A stretch of 5,266 nucleotides of DNA, from the NCBI GenBank assembly GCA_023452965.1, contig JAEXUU010000594.1, forward strand, positions 1-5,266, given 5' to 3'. Positions within the stretch are counted from its first letter, which is position 1, and each line of letters opens with the position of its first letter. The notes below the pieces were generated by a model. It made no database searches, was not told the DNA's origin, and was given only the letters and a program-made list of their open reading frames with translations. Of this stretch, positions 1 to 5,266 are shown piece by piece. Both the position numbers and the translations under genes were made by a program. This DNA is from Pseudomonadota bacterium. GTDB taxonomy: Bacteria; Pseudomonadota; Alphaproteobacteria; Rhizobiales; Beijerinckiaceae.

Positions 1-642
1 GCCGGCAAGACGACCTGCTTCAACATGCTCAACGGCCAGCTCCCTTCCGATCGCGGCGAGGTCATCCTCGCCGGCCGCCGCATCAGCGGGCTGAAGCCGC
101 GCGAGGTCTGGCGGCTCGGCGTCGGCCGCACCTTCCAGATCACTGCCACCTTCGCCTCGATGAGCGTGCGCGAGAACGTCCAGATGGCGCTGATCTCGCA
201 TGCCGGCGAGATCTGGAAACTGTTCGGCCGCGCCAAGGACCGCCATGTCACCGGGGCCGACGCGCTGCTCAGCCAAGTCGGCATGCTCGACCAGGCCGAG
301 CGCGCCTGCGGCGTGCTCGCCTATGGCGATCTGAAGCGCGTCGAGCTCGCCGTCGCCATCGCCAACCAGCCAAAACTCCTCCTGATGGACGAGCCCACCG
401 CCGGCATGGCGCCGCGCGAGCGCATCGCCCTGATGGCACTGACCGCCGAAATCGCGCGGCAGCGCGGCATCGCCGTGCTCTTCACCGAGCACGACATGGA
501 TGTCGTCTTCGCCCATTCCGATGCCGTGCTGGTGCTCGACCGTGGCCGGCTGATCGCGCAGGGCAAGGCCGAGGAGGTCCGTAACGACCCGGCGGTGCGC
601 GCCGTCTATCTCGGCTCCGGCGCGACTTCGGGAGGCCATTGA
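1..642 (+). CDS. livG: LivG-type ABC transporter ATP-binding protein, 5' end outside the window
   Basis: This is one of the two cytoplasmic ATPases of a branched-chain amino acid (HAAT)-type importer; it hydrolyses ATP to drive uptake. The reading frame is open from base 1 and enters inside the Walker A loop (AGKTT are the first residues), so about 30-45 N-terminal residues are missing and 213 remain. Counting from the first codon seen, the Q-loop is GRTFQ (Q at 46), the signature is the variant LAYGD (106-110), Walker B is LLLMDE (126-131) and the H-loop is TEHD (H at 164). The YGD signature in place of LSGGQ, and the 'MDEPTAGM' D-loop, are typical of the LivG branch. The stop overlaps the start of the LivF-type gene, as in most liv operons. 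The transported substrate cannot be read from the ATPase; amides, urea or aromatic compounds are possible besides Leu/Ile/Val. The family call is firm, the substrate is not. Confidence 0.93.
   Translation, partial: AGKTTCFNMLNGQLPSDRGEVILAGRRISGLKPREVWRLGVGRTFQITATFASMSVRENVQMALISHAGEIWKLFGRAKDRHVTGADALLSQVGMLDQAERACGVLAYGDLKRVELAVAIANQPKLLLMDEPTAGMAPRERIALMALTAEIARQRGIAVLFTEHDMDVVFAHSDAVLVLDRGRLIAQGKAEEVRNDPAVRAVYLGSGATSGGH
631..635 (+). promoter_or_regulatory. Ribosome binding site GGAGG of the livF-type gene
   Basis: GGAGG lies inside the last codons of the livG-type gene, 6 bases before ATG at 642. This spacing favours ATG 642 over the TTG at 639 and over the in-frame ATG at 654, which has no such motif before it. 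The TGATG arrangement (stop 640-642, start 642-644) implies translational coupling. Confidence 0.8.
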
Positions 643-1355
643 TGAGCGCCAGCATGCTCGAGATCGAAGGGCTGAACGCCTATTACGGCCGCGCCCACAT
701 CCTGCAGGGCGTCGGCTTCTCGATGGGCCGCGGCGAGGTGCTGGCGCTGATGGGCCGCAACGGCGCCGGCAAGTCGACGACGATGAAGGCGGTGATGGGG
801 CTCGTCGCGCCGCAATCGGGCCGCGTCGTCTTCGACGGGCAGCCGATCGCCGGGCGCGAGCCCTTCGAGATCGCCCGGCTCGGCCTCGGCTACGTCCCGG
901 AGGACCGGCGGGTCTTCTCCGAGCTCAGCGTCATGGAGAATCTCGCCGTCGGGCGTCGGCCGCGCCGTGAGAACGTGCCCTTCTGGACGCCTGAGCGCCT
1001 GTTCGAGCTCTTCCCCAATCTCGGCCGCATGCGCGACCGGCCGGGCGGGGCGATGTCGGGCGGCGAGCAGCAGATGCTGACCATCGCCCGTACGCTGATG
1101 GGCAATCCGAGCCTCGTCCTGCTCGACGAGCCTTCCGAAGGGCTCGCCCCGGTCATCGTCGAGGAGATGGCCAAGACCATCCTGGCGCTGAAGAGCGAGG
1201 GGCTCTCGCTGCTGATCTCCGAACAGAACCTGCATTTCGCCGGCTCGGTCGCCGACCGCGCCACGATCATCGAGAAGGGCCTGATCCGCTTTACCGGTAC
1301 CATGGCCGAGCTCAAGGCCAACGAGGCCGTGCGGGCGCAGTATCTGTCGGTTTGA
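642..1355 (+). CDS. livF: LivF-type ABC transporter ATP-binding protein
   Basis: This is the second ATPase of the HAAT-type importer; it would pair with the upstream LivG-type subunit under the LivH/LivM-type permeases. At 237 residues it has the usual LivF length. Walker A is GRNGAGKST (38-46). The Q-loop region reads GYVPEDR, with Pro-Glu in place of Gln, which is characteristic of LivF. The signature is MSGGEQQ (138-144) and Walker B with its D-loop is LVLLDEPSEGLAP (158-170). The switch position reads SEQN (Q at 195) rather than histidine, again a LivF family trait. The start is ATG 642, chosen for the GGAGG 6 bases upstream and the one-base overlap with the previous stop. The gene closes its operon: ten bases after the stop an interspersed palindrome begins, and the next genes run the other way. 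The family is certain; the substrate is unknown. Confidence 0.95.
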   Translation: MSASMLEIEGLNAYYGRAHILQGVGFSMGRGEVLALMGRNGAGKSTTMKAVMGLVAPQSGRVVFDGQPIAGREPFEIARLGLGYVPEDRRVFSELSVMENLAVGRRPRRENVPFWTPERLFELFPNLGRMRDRPGGAMSGGEQQMLTIARTLMGNPSLVLLDEPSEGLAPVIVEEMAKTILALKSEGLSLLISEQNLHFAGSVADRATIIEKGLIRFTGTMAELKANEAVRAQYLSV

Positions 1356-1365
1356 GCCGCTTCCC

Positions 1366-1451
1366 CGTCATTGCGAGGAGCGTAGCGACGAAGCAATCCA
1401 GGGCGGCCGGGCGAGGCCTTCTGGATTGCTTCGCTTGCGCTCGCAATGACG
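1366..1451. repeat. REP-like interspersed palindrome (86 bases)
   Basis: The element is an imperfect inverted repeat. The left arm is 1366-1401, the loop 1402-1420 (19 bases) and the right arm 1421-1451. The outer 12 bases (CGTCATTGCGAG) and inner 12 bases (GAAGCAATCCAG) of the arms match perfectly. The middle parts differ (12 bases on the left, 7 on the right) and would form an internal loop. I recognise CGTCATTGCGAG...AAGCAATCCAG as a common interspersed repeat of Bradyrhizobium-like alphaproteobacteria; that is recall, not a search. It sits between two convergent operons, 10 bases after the livF stop, where such elements often lie. As RNA it could fold on either strand and protect or end the livF mRNA, but no T-run follows it, so it is not a standard intrinsic terminator. 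Confidence 0.85.
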
Positions 1452-1476
1452 TCGGTGGGAGCAGCTCGCGCAAACG

Positions 1477-1505
1477 AAAAACCCCGAAAGCTTGCGCTTC
1501 CGGGG
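1477..1505 (-). terminator. Intrinsic terminator of the met operon (minus strand)
   Basis: Read on the minus strand, CCCCGGAAGC and GCTTTCGGGG form a 10-pair stem (one G-U) closed by a GCAA tetraloop of the GNRA type, followed directly by TTTTT. The hairpin is 1482-1505 and the T-run 1477-1481. It lies 38 bases after the TAA at 1544 and 86 bases after the premature TAG at 1592, which fits the TAA as the original gene end. No T-run follows the hairpin on the plus strand, so it should act mainly on the met operon. Confidence 0.9.
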
Positions 1506-1543
1506 CAGGTGCCCGGCAGTGACCATGCCAGGTGGGAGGAAGC

Positions 1544-1594
1544 TTACCAGCCGGCCAGGACCTGGCCCTTGAAGCGCTCGGCGACGAAGGCCTA
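1544..1594 (-). pseudogene. Residual C-terminal tail of metQ copy 1 beyond the TAG
   Basis: After the TAG at 1592-1594 the same frame stays open for 15 codons, AFVAERFKGQVLAGW, and then ends at TAA (1544-1546). Copy 2 ends KAFVAERFKGSILPTW, so AFVAERFKG and the final Trp are identical at the same distance. As I recall it, E. coli MetQ also ends in a similar tail with a final GW. The original gene was therefore most likely 1544-2332, 262 residues. The tail shows no second lesion. Confidence 0.85.
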
Positions 1595-2332
1595 GAACAC
1601 GGGCGTGTGATAGGTCTCGAGCAGCGTCTTGACCCAGGGCTTGTCCTTGTCGGCGGTGCGGACCGCGATGACGTTGACATAGGGACCCTTGGCGTCCTCG
1701 CGCAGGATCGCGGAGGTCGGATCGATCTTGGCGTCGACGGCGTAGTTGGTGTTGATCGCGGCGGCGGCGACGTCGGCCAGCGAGCGCGGCGTCTGAGCAG
1801 CCTCGATCTCGATGATCTTCAGCTTCTTCGGGTTCGAGGTGATGTCGGCGACCGTCGGCTTGAAGCCGGTGCCGTCCTTCAGCTTGATCACGCCCTTGTC
1901 CTGAAGCAGCAGCAGGGCGCGGCCGCCATTGGTCGGGTCGTTCTGGATCGCGACCGTGGCCCCGTCCGGAATCTCGGCCCAGCTCTTGTACTTCGACGAG
2001 TAGATGCCGAGCGGGAAGTTCACGGTCAGGCCGACGCTGGTCAGCTTGAAATTCCGGGCCTTCACCTGGTTGTCGAGATAGGGCTGGTGCTGGAAGGAGT
2101 TGGCCTCGAGCTCGCCGGCGTCGAGCGCCTGGTTCGGCACGACATAGTCGGAGAACTCGATGATCTTGATGTCGAGCCCCTTCTGGGCGGCGAGCGGCTT
2201 CACCTTCTCGAGGATCTCGGCATGCGGGCCGGGCGAGACGCCGATGCGGAGCACCTGGTTCTGCTGGGCGAGCGCCGGGCCGGCGACGGCGACTGCGAAA
2301 GCGGCGGCGAGAATGGTCCTGCGGGTGGTCAT
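1592..2332 (-). CDS. metQ: MetQ-like methionine-binding protein, copy 1, truncated by in-frame TAG
   Basis: This is a periplasmic binding protein of the NlpA/MetQ family that would deliver methionine or a related compound to MetN/MetI. As read it has 246 residues. A signal peptide covers about residues 1-22 (TRRTIL start, hydrophobic core, ALA before QQ); it has a twin-arginine-like start and no lipobox cysteine. Family motifs are FQHQPYLD (80-87), NDPTNGGRALLLLQ (131-144) and INTNYA (193-198). The start is ATG 2332, with GGAG 8 bases upstream; ATG codons further up run into the previous gene's end and have less support. Codon 247 is TAG, where the sister copy has AAG (K251). The frame after it keeps the conserved tail, so the gene has lost its last 15 residues plus the lysine. 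It lies 41 bases after metQ copy 2 and is last in the operon. It may be a weakened or dying duplicate, or the TAG may be a base error. Confidence 0.88.
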   Translation of the reverse strand: MTTRRTILAAAFAVAVAGPALAQQNQVLRIGVSPGPHAEILEKVKPLAAQKGLDIKIIEFSDYVVPNQALDAGELEANSFQHQPYLDNQVKARNFKLTSVGLTVNFPLGIYSSKYKSWAEIPDGATVAIQNDPTNGGRALLLLQDKGVIKLKDGTGFKPTVADITSNPKKLKIIEIEAAQTPRSLADVAAAAINTNYAVDAKIDPTSAILREDAKGPYVNVIAVRTADKDKPWVKTLLETYHTPVF

Positions 2333-2334
2333 GG

Positions 2335-2347
2335 AACGGACTCCGTT
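2335..2347 (-). promoter_or_regulatory. Shine-Dalgarno of metQ copy 1 within a small palindrome
   Basis: On the minus strand AACGGAGTCCGTT is a 6+1+6 palindrome that contains the GGAG (2341-2344) serving ATG 2332. In RNA it could fold as a 5-pair stem with an AGU loop and partly hide the ribosome site, lowering translation of copy 1 relative to copy 2. The palindrome is seen; an effect on expression is inferred. It could also be chance. Confidence 0.4.
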
Positions 2348-2373
2348 CTTGGAGATTGCGGGAGGCGACGGCT

Positions 2374-3174
2374 TCACCAGGTAGGCAGGATCGAGCCCTT
2401 GAAGCGCTCGGCGACGAAGGCCTTGATCTCGGGCGAGCGGTAGCTGTCGACCAGCGCCTGGACCCAGGGCTTGTCCTTGTCGACGCTGCGCACCGCGATC
2501 AGGTTGGTGTAGGGGCCCTTGGGCGCCTCGCGCAGGATCGCCGAGTTCGGGTCGAGCTTGGCGTCGACAGCATAGCTCGTATTGATCGCCGCGGCAGCGA
2601 CGTCGGCGAGCGAGCGCACCGTCTGCCCGGCCTCGATCTCGACGATCTTCAGCTTCTTCGGGTTCTCGGTGATGTCGAGCACGGTCGGCTTGAAGCCGGT
2701 GCCGTCCTTCAGCTTGATCACGCCCTTATCCTGCAGCAGCAGCAGGGCACGCCCGCCATTGGTCGGGTCGTTCTGGATCGAGACGGTGGCGCCGTCCGGC
2801 ACCTCGGCCCAGCTCTTGTACTTCGCCGAGTAGATTCCCATCGGGAAGTTCACGGTCGGCGCGACGCTGACGATCTTGAAGCCGCGATCCTTCACCTGGT
2901 TGTCGAGATAGGGCTGGTGCTGGAAGGCATTGGCCTCGAGATCGCCGGTATCGAGCGCCTGGTTCGGGATGACGAAGTCCGAGAACTCGAAGATTTTGAG
3001 CTCATAGCCCTTCTTGGCGATGATCGGCTTGATCTGCTCGACGATCTCGGCATGCGGGCCGGGGGTGACGCCGATGCGGATCACCTGGTTCTGCTGGGCG
3101 AGGGCGCCCGAAGCGGGCAAGGAGAGGGCGGCGGCGGCAGCCAGCAGGCTGCGCCGGGAAAGCCAGGTCGACAT
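2374..3174 (-). CDS. metQ: MetQ-like methionine-binding protein, copy 2 (intact)
   Basis: This is the intact NlpA/MetQ-family periplasmic binding protein of the methionine-type importer, 266 residues. The signal peptide is about residues 1-26: SRRSLL fits the twin-arginine pattern, an Ala/Leu core follows, and GALA precedes QQ. No cysteine is present for lipid attachment, unlike the lipoprotein form found in E. coli. Family motifs are FQHQPYLD (84-91), NDPTNGGRALLLLQ (135-148), INTSYA (197-202) and a C-terminal tail from K251 to the final W266. It starts at ATG 3174 with GGAG 6 bases upstream (3181-3184), 37 bases after the metI stop. It is about 78% identical to copy 1 over the mature part (about 50 differences in 224 positions, counted by hand). 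Methionine is the likely ligand from the NIL-type MetN next door, but D-Met or another sulfur compound is possible. Confidence 0.94.
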   Translation of the reverse strand: MSTWLSRRSLLAAAAALSLPASGALAQQNQVIRIGVTPGPHAEIVEQIKPIIAKKGYELKIFEFSDFVIPNQALDTGDLEANAFQHQPYLDNQVKDRGFKIVSVAPTVNFPMGIYSAKYKSWAEVPDGATVSIQNDPTNGGRALLLLQDKGVIKLKDGTGFKPTVLDITENPKKLKIVEIEAGQTVRSLADVAAAAINTSYAVDAKLDPNSAILREAPKGPYTNLIAVRSVDKDKPWVQALVDSYRSPEIKAFVAERFKGSILPTW

Positions 3175-3211
3175 GGTAGGCTCCGGCTGAAGAAGAAGGT
3201 TCGCGTGGCGC

Positions 3212-3877
3212 TCAGGCGTGGCGCAGGCGCTTGTTGAGATGGCGGGCGAGGCGGTCGCCGAGGCTCTGCACGGCCTGGACCAGGACGATCAGCACCGCGA
3301 CGACGGCTGCCATCACTTCCGGCATGAAGCGCTGATAGCCATAGCGGATGCCGAGATCGCCGAGGCCACCACCGCCGACGGCGCCGACCATGGCCGAGAA
3401 GCCGATCAGGCTGACCAAAGCGAGCGTCAGGCCGAGCGTGATCGCCGGCAGCGCCTCGGGGACGAGGACCTTGCGCACGATCTGCACCGGCGTCGCGCCC
3501 ATCGAGCGCGCAGCCTCGACCAGTCCCTGGTCGACCTCGCGGATCGCGCCCTCGATCAGGCGGGCGATGAACGGCGTCGCCGCCACCGTCAGCGGCACCG
3601 TCGCCGCCGTGGTGCCGATCGAGGTGCCGGCGATCAGCCGGGTGATCGGGATGATCGCGACGACGAGGATGATGAAGGGCGTCGAGCGCGTGGCGTTGAC
3701 CAGCGTGCCGAGGATGGCGTTGACGGCCGGGGCCGCGAAGAGTTCGCCGCGCTTGCTCGTCGCCAGGAAGACGCCGAGCGGCAGGCCGAGCAAGGTGCCG
3801 AGCCCGGCGGCGATCGCGACCATCAGCAGCGTGTCGCCGGTGGCCTGGATGATCAGGCGGATGAGTTCAGGCGACAT
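3212..3877 (-). CDS. metI: MetI-type methionine ABC transporter permease
   Basis: This is the inner-membrane permease of the methionine-type importer; a homodimer forms the channel and docks onto MetN. At 221 residues it has the usual MetI length, with about five membrane segments (near 16-40, 52-78, 87-108, 145-168 and 186-206). The cytoplasmic EAA loop that contacts the ATPase is seen as EAARSMGA (121-128), followed by VLVPEALP (137-144). RSTPFI (64-69) is also typical of this permease group. The start ATG lies inside the end of metN, an 11-base overlap (3867-3877), with GAGG 9 bases upstream (3887-3890). Translation of the two is therefore probably coupled and their amounts matched. The stop is 37 bases before metQ copy 2. 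I see no damage. Confidence 0.95.
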   Translation of the reverse strand: MSPELIRLIIQATGDTLLMVAIAAGLGTLLGLPLGVFLATSKRGELFAAPAVNAILGTLVNATRSTPFIILVVAIIPITRLIAGTSIGTTAATVPLTVAATPFIARLIEGAIREVDQGLVEAARSMGATPVQIVRKVLVPEALPAITLGLTLALVSLIGFSAMVGAVGGGGLGDLGIRYGYQRFMPEVMAAVVAVLIVLVQAVQSLGDRLARHLNKRLRHA

Positions 3878-4973
3878 GACCGATAACCTCTGCCTTGAGT
3901 TCGAGGCCTTTCAGAGCGCCGAGCACGGCGCTGACACCGGGCTCGCCGGCCGGGATCGCGACCAGCAGGCTGCCGAAGGGCTTGCCGGCGATGGCGTCGA
4001 TCCGCCCCGCCAGGATGTTGATGTCGATGCCGACCGTGGCGCTGAGCCGGCTGATCACCGGCGCGGTGGCGTTGGCACCGGAGAAGGTGATGCGCAGCAC
4101 CGTGCTGCCGCCAGGCTGCGGCGTCTCGCGCAGCTGCCCTTCGAGATGGGCCGGCAATTCGACGCCGGTGACCGCCTCGACGAAGCGCGCCGTGGTCGGA
4201 TGCTGCGGCCGGGTGAAGACCTCGAAGGTCTCGCCCTCTTCGACGATGCGCCCGCCCTCGATCACCGCGACCCGGTCGCAGATCTCCTTGATCACCGGGA
4301 TTTCGTGCGTGATCAGGAGGATGGTGACGCCGAGCTCGCGGTTGACCTGCTTCAGCAGCGCGAGGATCGACTGCGTCGTCTCCGGGTCGAGCGCCGAGGT
4401 CGCCTCGTCGCAGAGCAGCACCTTCGGGTCGGTCGCCAGCGCCCGGGCGATGCCGACGCGCTGCTTCTGCCCGCCCGAGAGCTCGGCCGGATAGCGCTCG
4501 CGCTTGTCGGCAAGGCCGACGAGGTCGAGCAGCTTCTCGACCCGTCCGGCGATCTCGGCCTTCGGCGTGCCGCCGATCTCGAGCGGCAGTGCGACATTGT
4601 CGAACACCGTGCGCGAGGACAGCAGGTTGAAGTGCTGGAAGATCATGCCGGTGGCACGGCGGCGCGTCCGCCAGCCGGCCTCGGTCAGGCCGGTGACGTC
4701 CTCGTCCTCGATCAGGATGCGGCCGGAGCTGGCGCGCTCCAGCCCGTTGACCAGGCGGATCAGGGTCGACTTGCCGGCGCCGGAGCGGCCGATCACGCCG
4801 ACGATCGCGCCGCGCGGCACGTTAAGGTCGATGCCTTCCAGCGCCGCGACGGGCTTCTGCCCGCGCCGGCCGGCAAAGACCTTGCCGACCTTCTCGAAGC
4901 GGATGATCGGCTCGGCCGCTTGCGCGATCTCGGCCGCGACGCTGAACGCGTCGGGTTTCAGGGGGGCGTTCAT
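3867..4973 (-). CDS. metN: MetN-type methionine ABC transporter ATPase with NIL domain
   Basis: This is the cytoplasmic ATPase of the methionine-type importer, 368 residues from the chosen start. Walker A is GRSGAGKST (62-70), the Q-loop GMIFQHFNLL (Q113), the signature LSGGQKQR (165-172), Walker B VLLCDE (185-190), the D-loop SALD (193-196) and the switch THE (H223). After a linker, residues from about 289 to 365 look like the NIL domain, which in E. coli MetN binds methionine and shuts transport off when the cell is replete. This tail separates MetN from amino acid ATPases that lack it. Two ATG codons stand in a row; 4973 is preferred to 4976 because the GAGGA lies 4 bases before it but only 1 base before the other. 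The first about 20 residues are a poorly conserved extension. Its start is 4 to 7 bases after the upstream small ORF. Confidence 0.95.
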   Translation of the reverse strand: MNAPLKPDAFSVAAEIAQAAEPIIRFEKVGKVFAGRRGQKPVAALEGIDLNVPRGAIVGVIGRSGAGKSTLIRLVNGLERASSGRILIEDEDVTGLTEAGWRTRRRATGMIFQHFNLLSSRTVFDNVALPLEIGGTPKAEIAGRVEKLLDLVGLADKRERYPAELSGGQKQRVGIARALATDPKVLLCDEATSALDPETTQSILALLKQVNRELGVTILLITHEIPVIKEICDRVAVIEGGRIVEEGETFEVFTRPQHPTTARFVEAVTGVELPAHLEGQLRETPQPGGSTVLRITFSGANATAPVISRLSATVGIDINILAGRIDAIAGKPFGSLLVAIPAGEPGVSAVLGALKGLELKAEVIGHVA

Positions 4974-4977
4974 CATG

Positions 4978-4982
4978 TCCTC
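4978..4982 (-). promoter_or_regulatory. Ribosome binding site GAGGA of metN
   Basis: The motif overlaps the stop of the upstream small ORF (TGAGGA, 4978-4983). It is 1 base from ATG 4976 and 4 bases from ATG 4973. The second ATG is the better placed start, though both spacings are short. The overlap ties metN translation to that of the preceding ORF. Confidence 0.6.
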
Positions 4983-5175
4983 AGTATAGCGTGTGGCAGG
5001 ACCAGTGGGTGATGCCGATCTGCTCGATCGTCACCTGCCGGACCGATCGGCGCTGCGCCTCGGCGTCGACCGAAAAAGCGGGCTGGTCGTGCCAGCGCGG
5101 CGCGCCGGGCACGGCGGGCAGGGCCTCGCCGAGCCAGTGCGCGAGGCGCCGGCGCAGGGTTTCGAGCACGGACAT
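4981..5175 (-). CDS. Small protein of unknown function upstream of metN (64 aa)
   Basis: I do not recognise this protein. It has 64 residues: an N-terminal stretch that looks like a basic amphipathic helix (SVLETLRRRLAHWL), a Pro/Gly-rich turn (ALPAVPGAPRWHDQP), and a more polar half that ends QVTIEQIGITHWSCHTLY. No signal peptide or membrane segment is seen, and the only cysteine is four residues from the end. In favour of a real gene: GAGG (5182-5185) stands 6 bases before ATG 5175, the upstream stop lies 8 bases before it, and metN follows after 4 to 7 bases, so the ORF fits the operon exactly. A GTG at 5178 is a less likely start. The frame is also open upstream to the window edge, so it could be the end of a longer protein, although that stretch is Gly/Ala-rich and unconvincing. 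Confidence 0.6.
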   Translation of the reverse strand: MSVLETLRRRLAHWLGEALPAVPGAPRWHDQPAFSVDAEAQRRSVRQVTIEQIGITHWSCHTLY

Positions 5176-5183
5176 CACCCGCC

Positions 5184-5266
5184 TCAGGCCGCCAGCCGCG
5201 TCTGGCCCTGGCGGCGCGGTGCCGCCAGCAGCCGAGCTGCCCGTTCGGCCGCGCCCGGCGTCGCGA
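5184..5266 (-). CDS. C-terminal end of an unidentified protein (start outside the window)
   Basis: A minus-strand frame enters from the right edge and runs for 26 codons, ATPGAAERAARLLAAPRRQG and then QTRLAA, to TGA at 5184-5186. The sequence resembles an Ala/Arg-rich C-terminal helix, but it is too short to assign a family. Its stop (TGAGG) supplies the ribosome site of the following small ORF and lies 8 bases before that start, which suggests it belongs to the same operon. In this GC-rich DNA other frames are open over the same stretch, so the frame itself is a moderate inference. Confidence 0.45.
   Translation of the reverse strand, partial: ATPGAAERAARLLAAPRRQGQTRLAA

Noticed and set aside
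606..1396. Minus-strand open frames opposite the livF-type gene
   Set aside because: They are shadow frames of a complete, motif-rich ATPase gene; part of one is simply the interspersed palindrome read as protein.
1366..1451. The palindrome as an insertion sequence or MITE
   Set aside because: There is no transposase, no obvious target-site duplication, and its form is that of a REP-type repeat.
1482..1505. The GC-rich hairpin as a plus-strand terminator of livF
   Set aside because: On the plus strand no T-run follows the stem (CAGGTGCC comes next); the T-run is only on the minus strand.
1592..1594. TAG as a programmed pyrrolysine or other recoding site
   Set aside because: The sister gene has an ordinary lysine codon there, MetQ has no known unusual residue at this site, and I see no recoding element. 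Mutation or sequence error is simpler.
1532..3237. Two plus-strand open frames of about 300 codons each opposite the metQ genes
   Set aside because: They resemble each other only because the metQ genes beneath them are duplicates. Their composition is that of antisense frames and no family is recognisable.
3348..5012. A 554-codon open frame on the plus strand opposite metN and metI
   Set aside because: It is antisense to two well-supported genes, rich in Asp/Arg/Ala repeats as expected of a shadow frame in GC-rich DNA, and has no recognisable domain.
4974..5266. A SAM riboswitch or methionine operator ahead of metN
   Set aside because: The space before metN is filled by coding sequence with gaps of 4-8 bases. 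Any promoter or riboswitch would lie beyond the right edge.

Overview
The window is GC-rich (roughly two thirds G+C by eye) and gene-dense, with strong third-position G/C and Shine-Dalgarno-led genes in tight operons. With the gene families present and an interspersed palindrome beginning CGTCATTGCGAG, this suggests an alphaproteobacterium of the Hyphomicrobiales (Bosea, Bradyrhizobium or Methylobacterium type). The lineage is an inference.

Layout: (1) 1-1355, plus strand: the 3' part of a LivG-type ABC ATPase and a complete LivF-type ATPase, joined by a TGATG stop/start overlap. They are the two ATPases of a branched-chain amino acid (HAAT)-type importer whose permeases and binding protein would lie to the left. 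(2) 1356-1543: a 188-base gap between convergent operons. It holds a REP-like interspersed palindrome (1366-1451) and a strong intrinsic terminator for the minus strand (1477-1505). (3) 1544-5266, minus strand, read right to left: the tail of an unidentified gene, a small unrecognised ORF of 64 codons, metN, metI and two tandem metQ genes. Spacings are 8, 4, -11, 37 and 41 bases, so this looks like one transcription unit ending at the terminator.

Function: MetN (ATPase with a C-terminal NIL domain), MetI (permease) and MetQ (periplasmic binding protein) make a methionine-type ABC importer. Here one MetN/MetI pair is followed by two MetQ-like proteins that are about 78% identical by hand count, so two receptors may share one transporter. 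Both have signal peptides with a twin-arginine-like start and no lipobox cysteine, so they are predicted soluble periplasmic proteins rather than lipoproteins.

The most notable point is that the terminator-proximal metQ copy has an in-frame TAG exactly where its sister has an AAG lysine codon. Beyond it, 15 codons of conserved MetQ C-terminus remain open up to a TAA. This is a fresh nonsense mutation, a sequence error, or (least likely) a readthrough site. Otherwise the window holds familiar transport families; I see no wholly new system.
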